Positions 10,853-20,682 of a stretch of DNA of 64,000 nt are shown here, piece after piece. Every line of letters starts with the position of its first letter. The stretch's first letter is position 1. Location of the stretch: contig NZ_CP147247.1 in the NCBI RefSeq assembly GCF_002140975.2, positions 2,082,501 to 2,146,500 of the forward strand, read 5' to 3'. The position numbers were made by a program, and so were the translations under genes. The notes beneath the pieces are model-generated. The model made no database searches. It was not told where the DNA came from and worked only from the letters and a program-made list of their open reading frames with translations. This DNA is from Enterococcus sp. 9E7_DIV0242. GTDB lineage: Bacteria > Bacillota > Bacilli > Lactobacillales > Enterococcaceae.

Positions 10853-12709
10853 TTAATCGAAATCAGTTGTTAAATTATCTATGCCGAGTGCTTCCATTTT
10901 CTTGAATTCACTTTGAGGAACACCCCATAAATGAACGGCTAATCCTTTTGCCTGCGCTTTAACGATCAAATCGACTTTCGATATTGCACCATCATATCTG
11001 ATGTCCAGCCCAGCATTGACACCTAAGCTACTGACTTTATTGATCACATCATCTGTGAGCACTTCTCCTAACAGTTGAACCTGCATCTGAGGTGCCCGCT
11101 TCTTCACTTCTACTAAATTTTTATAGTCAAAAGAGATAACTACCGATGTTTCTAAAAGACCATATTGGCTAATTGTATTGATTAAATTATCATAATCACT
11201 TCCAGCCACATTCGTTTCTTTGATTTCAAGAAACGGTATACTTTGCTTATTCGCCATGATAGTCAAGTATTCTTCAAGTGTAGGAACAACAAGTTGGCTC
11301 TGATCATACAAGTCTTTGTTTGAACCAGTATCAATACGTAATTTTCTAATTTGTTCCAGTGTCATATCACTGATTTTACCAGTTCCATTGGTCATTCGAT
11401 CAACTGTGCCATCGTGCATAACGACCCATTTTTTGTCCTTAGTTAACCAAATATCTGTTTCTATTCCCCAAGCAGTTGCTTTTTGGAATGCAGGCAGAGA
11501 GTTTTCCGGAGCTTCTTGATGATTTCCTCTATGAGAAACATATTTTATGTCATTCGACATTTCGCTGACATCAATGTCTGCCGAAGATACGTATCCTTCA
11601 TTTGTTTTATAGACTTTCTGGTCGGAATTAAAAACCACAGCCTGCACATAAGCCATGCTGTTAGCGGAAATATCCTTAATTTTTTGTGTCAATCGTCTAT
11701 CTTGAAACAAAGAAGTATTGTTTAAAACTCGGATACGTACAGGATGACTCATATTAATTTCGGCTGTTCCAGCTGAACTATGGGCAGTCAGTCCATTTCT
11801 ACCTGTAAAATAAGCAGACGCTGTGTATAACCCATTCTCATAGGAAAAATCCTCATAATCAACATGAACCTTATAGCTATTTGCTCCTTGTCTTACCGCA
11901 TCATACCATTTTAAGTCACTTTGATCTTCTTTCGACCAAATCGGTATAGAAAGCTTTTCAACATCGGATTTACTATCCACAGCTATATTGACCTCAAACT
12001 GTCCTTTGTCTACTCTGGAACCATCTATAGATGCCTGAATAGTCGGTTCCGAAACATTAAATTCTCCCAGTTTTACTTGTTCGATTTTTCCACTTTTCTT
12101 AGTTATCAAAAGATCTGTTTGATACCGACCACTTTCCTGATGCTCTTTAACAGGAATCTCCGCCTGCCAAGTATTCGTAGCAGAATCATATATCCCTTCA
12201 TAAAACTTAACATCACGGTTACCATCTTTTTCTCCCCAAGCTGGAAACTGAACGCGCTCAATATGGTTGATACTTGCTAAATTGGCAATGACCTTATAAA
12301 CTGTTTGTTTTCCAAAAACATCATTTAAATAGAAAAACGGGCGACTGCTGGGAACTGTTAAAAGTTCTTTAATTTGATTGCTCCATTCTTCAGTATGTAG
12401 AGCAATATTACTATACTTAGGATTTATTTGAACCTCTGCGTCATTTATCTCCTCTTGTACCGGCGCCATTGCAATCGGTGTTTTTCGTGATAGAAAATCC
12501 AATTGTGAAAACTCGTAGCCTTCATAAGACGAAGGATCTGCATCCTTCTGATAATCTAAATTAAAATAAAATAGATATCCTGCTCCTACGCCACATACCG
12601 CAATCGCAACGGCTATCATTAATGGTTTAGCCCACTTCTTTTTTTCTTCACGCTTATTCTTTTTATGCTTCTTATTCTCTTGTCTTTTTTTCGATCTATT
12701 TTCTTCCAT
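10853..12709 (-). CDS. membrane-anchored glycerophosphodiester phosphodiesterase with extracellular repeats
   Basis: 618 residues. Residues 1-27 are a very Lys/Arg-rich cytosolic tail, 29-50 a single transmembrane segment, so the rest should face outside. Two repeats around residues 125-325 resemble GBS Bsp-like domains of surface proteins (compare VSEPTIQASIDGS...FEVNIAV). Residues 390-618 are a GDPD domain: VSHRGNHQEAPENSLPAF with the catalytic His-Arg, EIKE metal ligands, and HDGTVDRMTNGTGKI. The enzyme would hydrolyse glycerophosphodiesters, perhaps lipoteichoic acid fragments or deacylated lipids at the surface; that substrate is inference. It is a monocistronic unit. Confidence 0.88.
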   Translation of the reverse strand: MEENRSKKRQENKKHKKNKREEKKKWAKPLMIAVAIAVCGVGAGYLFYFNLDYQKDADPSSYEGYEFSQLDFLSRKTPIAMAPVQEEINDAEVQINPKYSNIALHTEEWSNQIKELLTVPSSRPFFYLNDVFGKQTVYKVIANLASINHIERVQFPAWGEKDGNRDVKFYEGIYDSATNTWQAEIPVKEHQESGRYQTDLLITKKSGKIEQVKLGEFNVSEPTIQASIDGSRVDKGQFEVNIAVDSKSDVEKLSIPIWSKEDQSDLKWYDAVRQGANSYKVHVDYEDFSYENGLYTASAYFTGRNGLTAHSSAGTAEINMSHPVRIRVLNNTSLFQDRRLTQKIKDISANSMAYVQAVVFNSDQKVYKTNEGYVSSADIDVSEMSNDIKYVSHRGNHQEAPENSLPAFQKATAWGIETDIWLTKDKKWVVMHDGTVDRMTNGTGKISDMTLEQIRKLRIDTGSNKDLYDQSQLVVPTLEEYLTIMANKQSIPFLEIKETNVAGSDYDNLINTISQYGLLETSVVISFDYKNLVEVKKRAPQMQVQLLGEVLTDDVINKVSSLGVNAGLDIRYDGAISKVDLIVKAQAKGLAVHLWGVPQSEFKKMEALGIDNLTTDFD

Positions 12710-13160
12710 GATGAAACCTCGTATTTCTTAGCAATTAAAAATTTTTATGATGCTCTCTGTCATGACTTCTTCTTTTCAATGCATCTGTTTCAACATATAC
12801 ACATTTTGTTCCTTAAGCTTTTCGAAAAAGCTTACAAACGGGATAAAAATGAAGAAAAGTCAGTTATACAAGCTTCTTATCAGCATTCACAACTCTTTAC
12901 AGTATAGTATAAAATGATAAAATAGCCCATATAAAACTCAGAATTTTATAGATATTTTATAGATCACAAGCGTTTTGCTAAAAAATAGGCTTCATCTTCG
13001 TCTATTCATTTTGATTTAAATTTTCACCTGTACAGCTTTTTAAAAAGACACTGAGTAAGCTCGTGAGACTAGACAATTATGTTATGAATATCTTGGTTAA
13101 TATTGATACTCTTGGACTACATATCTCTAGAGTCTCTTAACAATCAAAGAAATAAGTACT
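12710..13160. other. 451-base AT-rich gap at the left edge of the conjugation-like operon
   Basis: No gene, tRNA, integrase site or obvious direct repeat is seen. A short palindrome (AAGCTTTTCGAAAAAGCTT) is near 12815. No terminator with a clear T-tract follows the last gene of the operon at 13161. The promoter of the glycerophosphodiesterase gene should lie here, but no convincing -35/-10 pair was picked out. Confidence 0.5.
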
Positions 13161-14153
13161 TTACTCAATTATTCCATAACCAATAATGACTGCTGAATTG
13201 ACTGCATATCTTTGCTCCTTTACTTCATCGTTACTATTTCCTTCAACAGTGTAAACAACCCCATCTGCATATTTATTTACCAACCCGACATGATCACTAA
13301 TTCCATCTGATTCCCAATCAAAAAAAATAATATTTCCTGGCTTCGGTTTTTCTCCAGCTGTCAGCCATTTGTTACTTTCTTTAAACATATTGACGCCTGT
13401 CGGGCAATAAGCAAATCGTTCAAAGTCGCTGTTTATCTGCTTTCCACACCAAGAAACAAACACTGCACACCATTCAACACGGTAATTATAGCCATACCAA
13501 GACCAAAATTTTTCCCCACCTTTATTTCCAAGCTCTTTCAATGCAACTTCAACAATCGAACTGCTTCCGCTTCCATTCTCATTAAAATTTGTTCCTGAAA
13601 ATAGATTGAACCATTTTTGAGCCAGCTCTTGCCTTTCTGGATGATCATCTCTTGGCCGCTCACGGTTCTTTTCATACACACGTGCAGCTAATCGTGAGTC
13701 TCCTAATCGTTTAAATTCTTCTCCTGAATAAGGATATCTTTGAGTTGGGATATATCCTCGACCGCTATCACTTAATTCCCAATCAATGACTTCTACTTGA
13801 GTTGCCAACTCCTTATAATTACCAGTAATTCCAGCTTGATTGATGTGGTTCAATAAAACAGATCTCGGTGTCCACTGTATTAAACCATATCCAACACCCT
13901 CTGTTTCGTCAATGTCAGATTCAAATGTTCCACCTGTCTCTTGATCGATATTGCCAAGAATTCCTGCTCGAGCTTCCTCTGAGTAATTTTTTTGCCCCAA
14001 TAGCTTCCAGATTTGTGCAGCATTTTTCTCTGGTTGAGTCAGATTCAGATCCTGAGTAGCATCAGCTTCATGTAAAATACTGCTACTTAACAAGATTCCT
14101 CCCATAAAAAGAAGAATGATCACTCCACTAAACCCACTAATAGTTCTCAACAT
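13161..14153 (-). CDS. conjugation-type cell wall hydrolase (phage-lysozyme-like + CHAP), TcpG/Orf14 role
   Basis: 330 residues. An N-terminal hydrophobic segment (6-26) should act as anchor or signal. Residues about 44-170 resemble the tail-lysozyme domain (AAQIWKLLGQKNYSEEARAGI, with Glu in NIDQETGG and GLIQWTP). Residues about 200-325 are a CHAP amidase/peptidase domain with the Cys in VEWCAVFVSWCG and the His in DHVGLV. In conjugative elements such two-domain hydrolases open the peptidoglycan for the channel (TcpG of pCW3; Orf14 of Tn916 uses NlpC/P60 instead). Its ATG overlaps the end of the VirB6-like gene by seven bases. Confidence 0.88.
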   Translation of the reverse strand: MLRTISGFSGVIILLFMGGILLSSSILHEADATQDLNLTQPEKNAAQIWKLLGQKNYSEEARAGILGNIDQETGGTFESDIDETEGVGYGLIQWTPRSVLLNHINQAGITGNYKELATQVEVIDWELSDSGRGYIPTQRYPYSGEEFKRLGDSRLAARVYEKNRERPRDDHPERQELAQKWFNLFSGTNFNENGSGSSSIVEVALKELGNKGGEKFWSWYGYNYRVEWCAVFVSWCGKQINSDFERFAYCPTGVNMFKESNKWLTAGEKPKPGNIIFFDWESDGISDHVGLVNKYADGVVYTVEGNSNDEVKEQRYAVNSAVIIGYGIIE

Positions 14154-15820
14154 GTCCTTAACTCTTCGAGCAGCTTATAAAATGATTTTTTCTCCTCTAG
14201 CTCTTCCATTTCATAAGAATGTCTTTCAACACTCTCATCAAGTGAAGCTATTCTAATTTTTTGCGATCTTACTTCCTCCGTACTATTTCTATCGGATATC
14301 TCGTTTTGCTCCTGCGGCTTTACTACTCTATAATAGTTTCTATTCGACGCTTGTTGTCTTTCAGTTATTTGTTCTTCTATTGTATTATCCAGTTTTTGTA
14401 TGACGTTATCACTTATTTCCAGACTGGTCTCATCTTTCATTTTCAAATCTAAGTATGATCTATTTGGGGAAATCTTTGGGGCATCATTTCTAATCTTCGT
14501 CTCTGTCTCTATCTCCAGCCACTTCGTTCCCTGTTGTTCATTCATAACAAGAATATCTCTGAAATCAAAATCTGTTGCTCTTTTTTCATGCTCATCCTTG
14601 TTTTCAAAAAAAGAGTGTACAGCGGATAAAGAAGAGTCACTTTTCTTTTCTTGATTGAATAATTGCTTCCTATGCTTATAAGTAGCAGTTTCTATCTGAG
14701 TAATCGCTCCAGCAGTAATTACACTAATAATTTTTCCCTTCCCTTTTAAGAGTAGCAGAATCAGAGTTGCTTTATTCACAGTTCCCAGCATACTGCTTAT
14801 TAGTGAACTGTTGCCTGCCATAGCAATGATTGAGCCATCGATCAAGGTCATTAGAAAGAAAAATATATAAACTACTAAAGACATAAACATACCAATAAAA
14901 AAGAACAACATCATTTTCCCAAGAAGATTAAATAGGACATTAGAAAATTTAGGGAGTAGACTAAGAAGACTAACTGGTGGTAAGCCAAAAATCACACATA
15001 GAATAAGTATCTTCAATAAAAATTTCAAAGCAGCCATCAGCAATAAGGGAACACCAACAAATAAATTGTTTACCCATGCATAAACAGATAAAAACCATTT
15101 ATCAAGTGAACCATCAGGAGTCATATATCTATTTTCTTTCCCCTCTTCCTTCACTTTTATAAGCAGCTCTTCTTTCGCTCTCTCATTATTTTCCTGTTCA
15201 TCTGTATATAAAAATAGATCAAACCTTTCTTCATAAATAGGTGTACCGAAATTGATCATTGCAAAAGCTTGTCGCACTGTCATATCGAAATAGGCATCTC
15301 TGATTTTTTGCATACTTTTTTCCGAACCTATATTTTCCGATTGCCCTTGCTCTCCTGATGGAAGAGTAACTCCTTGTAACATCAAAGTTTCAGCTTCATC
15401 AAAAATCAAATTTATATCCTTTAAGTATTCCTCCCCATTTGTATAAATAACAAAATTCATTCCGATTATAGCAAATAAAACCAACATTTTTTTAAAGGAC
15501 TCCTGTGGACTCTTAAACACATAGATGAAAAAAATGATTACTAATGCTATCAGAAATAGTACAGCACCCAATGTATCAAATAGTGAGTGATACAACGTGA
15601 TTGCTGTTTTGAAGACACGTCCAACGGTATCCTCAAAAACCGTATTGCTCAGAAGAAGCTGTAGACTCAAATCTACAATCTGATAAATCCAACGATTCAC
15701 AGTCATTCCACTATTAATTAAAAAATTGATAAGCTGATACATTTCTTCGCTGCCTATTGCACGCCACTTTCCTTCTGTGTCAAGGAGGGAAGCATACGAA
15801 TGTATTGAAAAACTATTCAT
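14147..15820 (-). CDS. VirB6/TrbL-like polytopic channel protein (CD3337/EF1877, Orf15/TcpH type)
   Basis: 557 residues. The first 60 are amphipathic, then about seven strong hydrophobic segments fall between residues 85 and 390. A hydrophilic C-terminal domain of about 170 residues, rich in Glu, Arg and Gln, follows. The layout matches the mobilome membrane proteins related to Tn916 Orf15 and pCW3 TcpH, which form the inner-membrane pore of Gram-positive conjugation systems. AAGGAGGGAATAGTA precedes the ATG, 13 bases after the VirB4-like stop. The exact pore function is family knowledge, not visible. Confidence 0.82.
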   Translation of the reverse strand: MNSFSIHSYASLLDTEGKWRAIGSEEMYQLINFLINSGMTVNRWIYQIVDLSLQLLLSNTVFEDTVGRVFKTAITLYHSLFDTLGAVLFLIALVIIFFIYVFKSPQESFKKMLVLFAIIGMNFVIYTNGEEYLKDINLIFDEAETLMLQGVTLPSGEQGQSENIGSEKSMQKIRDAYFDMTVRQAFAMINFGTPIYEERFDLFLYTDEQENNERAKEELLIKVKEEGKENRYMTPDGSLDKWFLSVYAWVNNLFVGVPLLLMAALKFLLKILILCVIFGLPPVSLLSLLPKFSNVLFNLLGKMMLFFFIGMFMSLVVYIFFFLMTLIDGSIIAMAGNSSLISSMLGTVNKATLILLLLKGKGKIISVITAGAITQIETATYKHRKQLFNQEKKSDSSLSAVHSFFENKDEHEKRATDFDFRDILVMNEQQGTKWLEIETETKIRNDAPKISPNRSYLDLKMKDETSLEISDNVIQKLDNTIEEQITERQQASNRNYYRVVKPQEQNEISDRNSTEEVRSQKIRIASLDESVERHSYEMEELEEKKSFYKLLEELRTC

Positions 15821-15833
15821 TACTATTCCCTCC

Positions 15834-18335
15834 TTAAATGAACATTGACTCAGCTTTGCTACTACTAGTTTCTTTCACCGTATCAAATGTCTTGCTGATT
15901 TCAGGAAAGAGACAGTGAATACTTATCTTTTGCACGTTTTTATAAGGATCAAGCATGAGACACTGACCTTTTTTCATTCCAGAAAGCCATTCTCGATTTT
16001 TTCCAATAACATCAACACCAACATGCTTCAAAATCTTGTCTTCTTCTGTCGGCTCATTAAAGGCAAAAATTGTTCCAAAATTCCCATGGTCATCTTCCGC
16101 TGCTACATCTGACACCGATTGAGTTGAATAAATCAGCATATTATTTTGACTACGACCTACTCTTTTGATTGCATTCAATATTTTCTTTCCAACAGACGAA
16201 GTATTAAAGATCCAAGCTTCCTCAAAAACTTCGACCGTCTCCTGTTCATCGTCCAGCGACCCGAACTTCTCACAGAATTTTCCCAGAGGAATCATTAAAG
16301 CCAAGCTTTTCTTCTCGCTTTGTGTATAGTAGTTCGGATCATCACTTTCCTTTGGAATCGACAACCCGAGAACGCCTATTACTGTGATTCTCTTATTAAA
16401 GTTTAATCCTTGATTCCTGCCATCACTGAATCCAAGTCGAAGAACACTTCCCTTTATCTTTTCATCTAAAAGATCTCCAATCTCACTGACTGCTTTTTCC
16501 TTATGTTTCTTTAGCAGTTTGATCACTTGGAGCATCCCTACCTTCTCTCCATTTTCTTTGCGTTCGATAACTTCCCTAATCGCCTTTGATACTTCTGACT
16601 GTCCTAAACGCGTATCATCAATATTGATGATTTGATGGATCATCGCTTCAGCAGTATCCTTCGCATCCGCTCCAGATAAAAAAGTAATTGGATCAAGCAC
16701 ACCCCAATTATCAGAGTTTTCCGGATCGAATGTGATTAAATGGAATTGTGAGATAAGGTCATAATAATATGGGTAGCGTTCTTTATTTTCACTATCAGCA
16801 AGAAACTTTTTATATTGTTTGATTTTTTCAGTTTTTGGATCAATAAACAATCCTTTTACATTCAGCATGGCAATAAATGTGAACAATAGACTTACAAGAT
16901 ATGTTTTGCCCATGCCGGTTTCACCTGTCACAGCAATATGTGGGCTAGCTGTGCCCATCCCTTCATTCCATTTGTTCGCTGTAAATGGATTGGAAAGAAC
17001 AATGTTATGACTGGAATAAATAGCACTTTCTAAGCTTTTAGCTCCGGACACATGTGGATCTACACGTCCTATATACCATCCTGTATGGAAACCTATTCGT
17101 TGATCAACTGCTAAAAAATTTTCACAAAATCCTTCTATCGTTGTTGTCTGTACCCATTTTGTATCGTTTGTCTCTAAGCAGACCCCTGGAAGATTTTTAT
17201 AAAATAGATACACTTGCTGAGAATGTGCCAAAGACAGATTTACTTTTTTTGTTTTAAAAAGAGAGAGCACTGTGTGAATTCTCTGCCTACACTGTTTTTC
17301 ATTATCAGCATAAACAACGATGCTGCCTAACCAATTGGTAATCGCATGCTCTCTATTGACTTGTTCCTTTAAATCCTCTATAACTATCCGACTTTGAGCG
17401 ATTTCACTTCCTTCTGAATTGCCGATTGCTCTTGTTTCTTTTACGACGTTTTTCAGTCTTAATGCAGAACGTCGAGCTTTTCCCTCCATCCCGAAACTGC
17501 CTTTTAGACGTTGAAATCTCAGCTTGTATCTCAGTTCCACAGGAAATGGTAGGGTTTGAATAGCTTCTGCAATGTGTAGGCCGGTTACATCCAGAGGAGT
17601 ATCTGCAATTGGTAGAAAAGCGATTGTACTTTCCCCTTCTATACTTCGTAAAGTTAGCATCCCGGCTTTTGAACTGGGATCAATTATACTGTCTGTCATG
17701 TTTTCAAAAGTGACAGTTTTTACTTCATTTGACGTACAGGGCATGTTTCGAATAAAATTTAGACGGTTCAAATAATACATTTCATTTTCTGACAGCCCTT
17801 CTCCTTGAAACAAACTCATCTTTCCTAATACAAGTTTTTGTACCTCTTTTACTGAGTCAAACACTTCCTCGCTATCATCCAATTGATAACCAATTCTGCT
17901 CATGATATTTTGCTGTACACTTCTATATGATTGCTTGATTCCTTCACGAATTGATTCTACCTCAAACTGAGATTTTAGAGGGATGCCTATAATCCATTCA
18001 TAAGTATAAATCATGCCCATTTCTGCTTGAAGAATATTGACAGTCTTTTCAGCATAATGATTCGCAGTCTCCATACATTCACTACTAAAAGATTTAGACA
18101 GTTCTTCAAAACGTTCCTTCAAACTCATTTCTTTCGGAATCATCAAAATATCAATATTCAGGTATTCCTGCAATTCAGTGAGCAAATGTTGAAATTTCAG
18201 CTTTAGCTCTTCCTTTTTTCGATCTGAGGTTGGGGGGACACTGATTGAACGTATTCGATAATATGCCCATACTTCATTCTTGTCTGTATACATCATATTA
18301 TTCCTAATATTTTTTAATGGAAATCGTAATTTCAT
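15834..18335 (-). CDS. VirB4/TraE-type conjugation ATPase (Orf16/TcpF type)
   Basis: 833 residues, the expected length for the Orf16/TcpF family. The first 430 residues form the N-terminal VirB4-like domain. A Walker A GETGMGKTY sits near residue 470, and a Walker B region EVFEEAWIF near 700 is followed by RVGRSQNNMLIYSTQS, a sensor-type segment seen in VirB4 ATPases. These proteins power assembly and substrate transport in type IV secretion. No truncation or frame break is seen. Its ATG overlaps the TGA of the upstream gene (ATGA), indicating translational coupling. Confidence 0.93.
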   Translation of the reverse strand: MKLRFPLKNIRNNMMYTDKNEVWAYYRIRSISVPPTSDRKKEELKLKFQHLLTELQEYLNIDILMIPKEMSLKERFEELSKSFSSECMETANHYAEKTVNILQAEMGMIYTYEWIIGIPLKSQFEVESIREGIKQSYRSVQQNIMSRIGYQLDDSEEVFDSVKEVQKLVLGKMSLFQGEGLSENEMYYLNRLNFIRNMPCTSNEVKTVTFENMTDSIIDPSSKAGMLTLRSIEGESTIAFLPIADTPLDVTGLHIAEAIQTLPFPVELRYKLRFQRLKGSFGMEGKARRSALRLKNVVKETRAIGNSEGSEIAQSRIVIEDLKEQVNREHAITNWLGSIVVYADNEKQCRQRIHTVLSLFKTKKVNLSLAHSQQVYLFYKNLPGVCLETNDTKWVQTTTIEGFCENFLAVDQRIGFHTGWYIGRVDPHVSGAKSLESAIYSSHNIVLSNPFTANKWNEGMGTASPHIAVTGETGMGKTYLVSLLFTFIAMLNVKGLFIDPKTEKIKQYKKFLADSENKERYPYYYDLISQFHLITFDPENSDNWGVLDPITFLSGADAKDTAEAMIHQIINIDDTRLGQSEVSKAIREVIERKENGEKVGMLQVIKLLKKHKEKAVSEIGDLLDEKIKGSVLRLGFSDGRNQGLNFNKRITVIGVLGLSIPKESDDPNYYTQSEKKSLALMIPLGKFCEKFGSLDDEQETVEVFEEAWIFNTSSVGKKILNAIKRVGRSQNNMLIYSTQSVSDVAAEDDHGNFGTIFAFNEPTEEDKILKHVGVDVIGKNREWLSGMKKGQCLMLDPYKNVQKISIHCLFPEISKTFDTVKETSSSKAESMFI

Positions 18336-18790
18336 TTCTGCACTCCTTGATCCTCCAATTTAGAAAAATTTAAGGTCGTTCCTATCTGGATTTTTTCAAA
18401 AACGACCAGCTCTTCAACATTTCTGACGGTCTCATTTTGATTGATGACTCTTTTTCTGATTTTGAAGTTGATCATATAAAAAAGATAATCGATAACATAT
18501 ACAGGTATCTTCAAGCCATCAGGTTCTACTTGCTCCCAAAGCATCACCGCGCCAATCGGAATCAACAAATATCCAGCGAAACTTAATCCCTTTACCAGAC
18601 CTAACAACCACATAAGCGGACGAAAAACAGTAAACAAAAGTACGAGCGTTCCACCAAATACTATGATTTTTGTTAACTCAATTGGATTTTCTAATGTAAA
18701 ACCACGCCAAAGCTTCTGAATCATAAATGGTAGTAATAATGCTTTTTTATAATTGTACAATCCTTTTTTTTGCATCCTTCTCGCCATCAT
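18332..18790 (-). CDS. TcpE/Orf17-like conjugation membrane protein
   Basis: 152 residues. A basic N terminus (RRMQKKGLYNYKKALL) precedes two or three hydrophobic segments between about residues 40 and 85, and a soluble C-terminal tail ends at residue 152. Size, topology and its place just before the VirB4 gene match TcpE of pCW3 and Orf17 of Tn916, inner components of the channel. It overlaps both neighbours by four bases (ATGA). Three ATG codons (residues 1, 2 and 6) are possible starts; GGAGG lies immediately before the first. Confidence 0.82.
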   Translation of the reverse strand: MMARRMQKKGLYNYKKALLLPFMIQKLWRGFTLENPIELTKIIVFGGTLVLLFTVFRPLMWLLGLVKGLSFAGYLLIPIGAVMLWEQVEPDGLKIPVYVIDYLFYMINFKIRKRVINQNETVRNVEELVVFEKIQIGTTLNFSKLEDQGVQK

Positions 18791-19056
18791 CCTCCGAATA
18801 TTTTCTTGAATAATTCGCCGATTCCATTAAAGATCGCAGCTGGATCATTCGCCATAAAAAAGATGAATGCCGCAACAACAATGACCCCAATCAATGGACC
18901 TATCTGCTGTTTTGCTGCTAGGATGATACATAAGACTAATGTCACTAGACCGATTCCAATTTGGACCTCTGTTGTAAAGTAATTGCTCAATCCAGACAAG
19001 CTTGGTAGTGCACCTAGTATTAGCTTTTCTCCAATACTCTGCAGGTTATTGTTCAT
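18787..19056 (-). CDS. TcpD-like small membrane protein
   Basis: 89 residues with two hydrophobic segments (about 33-50 and 53-70) and a short soluble start. It resembles the TcpD family of small conjugation membrane proteins, which sit between tcpC and tcpE in pCW3. AGGAGG lies within the end of the TcpC-like gene, about 11 bases before the ATG. Assignment rests on size, topology and order more than on specific residues. Confidence 0.72.
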   Translation of the reverse strand: MNNNLQSIGEKLILGALPSLSGLSNYFTTEVQIGIGLVTLVLCIILAAKQQIGPLIGVIVVAAFIFFMANDPAAIFNGIGELFKKIFGG

Positions 19057-19059
19057 TTT

Positions 19060-20622
19060 CTAAAGACCTCCTAAATTGTGCACCAATTTATGTGCTCGAA
19101 ATTGATTTGTTTCTTCTACCAGCATTATTGAAAATGCTTCTTTATGAAGTAGCCCTGAATCCTTCTCATTAAATTGAACTTGGGTATAAACAATAATTGA
19201 GTTTTCTCGAAAATATGCCTCGACTGATTCGATCTCAACCAATTGATAGTTACCTCCCATCGCCTCAACCTCATCCATCAAGTAAGATAGCTCTTCTTTG
19301 CTTCCACTAGCATATTTTTCAAAAAAGATTGTAAGAAATCGTTTTACTTCCTCTAGCTTTTCTCCATCGACAGCCAAGTTCGCGTCTTCTTTTTTTCGAA
19401 CACCGGCATCTTCAAGATGACTAACCAGCTGTTCACTGAAATAGGGATATGAAATAATGGAGAAGCTTCTATCCTGCTGGATGAAGTCAATTGACAGAAA
19501 TGAAGTATATTGCTTTTTTTGATATTCTACAAAGGTTTCAACAACACCTGTTCCCTCTTGCTCTCTGGTTTGCTCTACCGGTATTTCCAATGAATAGATC
19601 ACCTTATAATATGCAGTCGAATACACATCTTTGTGTACCACATTTGCAAGCTCACTAGAAATAAGTGTCCGCTTGACCATTGAGATTTCTCGATCTAAAG
19701 ATACTTCTTCCGAAAAGAATGTATTCAACGTTTCAACGCGCTCATCCATTGATGAACTATCATTAGACAGAGGTATATAGTATTCAATGAATGTTTGCAT
19801 AAAGAGGTTCATCTCATACGGATATTGAGCAACAGTAGTCTTTTCCATTCTTGAATCCGATGCCATCATTTCTTTTTGACCACTCTCTAGTTGATTGATT
19901 CTACCATCGAACATAATTGTTCGAATTAAGGCAATCATGCCACTTGCCAAAACAAAAACTATTGCAATGAGAAACAACTGATTAAACGTCTTACTCTTCA
20001 TCTTCTTAACGGTCGGTCTTTTGATTTTTTTTACTTTCGAAAATATTTTCTTTTTTGGCTTCTCTTCTGACAACGCTTCTTCAAGTTCAACTCTTGTTTC
20101 AGCAACATGGCTCACAGGTATCTGTTGTTCAAAATCATGTATCTCTTCTATTTCAAAAAAGTCTGTTGACTGCTCAGGCTCTTTCGTTTGGCTCTCACTT
20201 ACAGAAGAATCAACAAACAGCTTTCTTTGAAGAAAATCAATTTGGTTGATGTTTCTACGGTTTATATAATGCTCCCCTGCTTCATCCATGATCAAAAGCT
20301 CGTGGTCATTCACATAAAAGCGATCGTTCAAAATAAACTCTTTCGTCAAACTATCATCATAAGAGTAAAAATCATATTCCTTTGGTGTGTCATTTTCAAA
20401 ATAAATTGTCAGTTTATACCAATTTGTTCGATCTCCCTTTTCCAAAAACAACTCATCTGTCCATTCATGTATGGCAGTCTCGCTATATTTATCTGTTTCT
20501 GGCATAGTTGCACTTTCTTTTCCAATCAGTCGACTCTTTGATCGTTTCAAGGTAAAAATTGTACCCATGTATCCAATAAACAGAACAAACAAGCCTCCTA
20601 TCAGCAACAATTGTACCGTCAA
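19060..20622 (-). CDS. TcpC/Orf13-like conjugation protein with extra N-terminal membrane domain
   Basis: 520 residues. The C-terminal 280 residues look like TcpC/Orf13: a transmembrane segment near 213-235 followed by two NTF2-like extracellular halves (for example TFIEYYIPLSNDS... and VKRFLTIFFEKYASG). An additional N-terminal part contains a first transmembrane segment (4-24), a beta-rich domain of about 110 residues and an acidic linker with a KKKIFSKVKKIKR basic stretch. TcpC proteins normally lack this extension, so the gene looks like a fusion. Translation probably starts at TTG, eight bases after GAGG. Confidence 0.82.
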   Translation of the reverse strand: MTVQLLLIGGLFVLFIGYMGTIFTLKRSKSRLIGKESATMPETDKYSETAIHEWTDELFLEKGDRTNWYKLTIYFENDTPKEYDFYSYDDSLTKEFILNDRFYVNDHELLIMDEAGEHYINRRNINQIDFLQRKLFVDSSVSESQTKEPEQSTDFFEIEEIHDFEQQIPVSHVAETRVELEEALSEEKPKKKIFSKVKKIKRPTVKKMKSKTFNQLFLIAIVFVLASGMIALIRTIMFDGRINQLESGQKEMMASDSRMEKTTVAQYPYEMNLFMQTFIEYYIPLSNDSSSMDERVETLNTFFSEEVSLDREISMVKRTLISSELANVVHKDVYSTAYYKVIYSLEIPVEQTREQEGTGVVETFVEYQKKQYTSFLSIDFIQQDRSFSIISYPYFSEQLVSHLEDAGVRKKEDANLAVDGEKLEEVKRFLTIFFEKYASGSKEELSYLMDEVEAMGGNYQLVEIESVEAYFRENSIIVYTQVQFNEKDSGLLHKEAFSIMLVEETNQFRAHKLVHNLGGL

Positions 20623-20682
20623 TTTTATTCCTCACTTTCCGGAGTTTTTGGACCATGAATGAGCTGTACTCTAGCCACAGCT

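Noticed and set aside
13161..14153. Prophage endolysin, because of the lysozyme-like and CHAP domains.
   Set aside because: The gene overlaps the VirB6-like gene and belongs to the channel operon; no phage structural genes are nearby.
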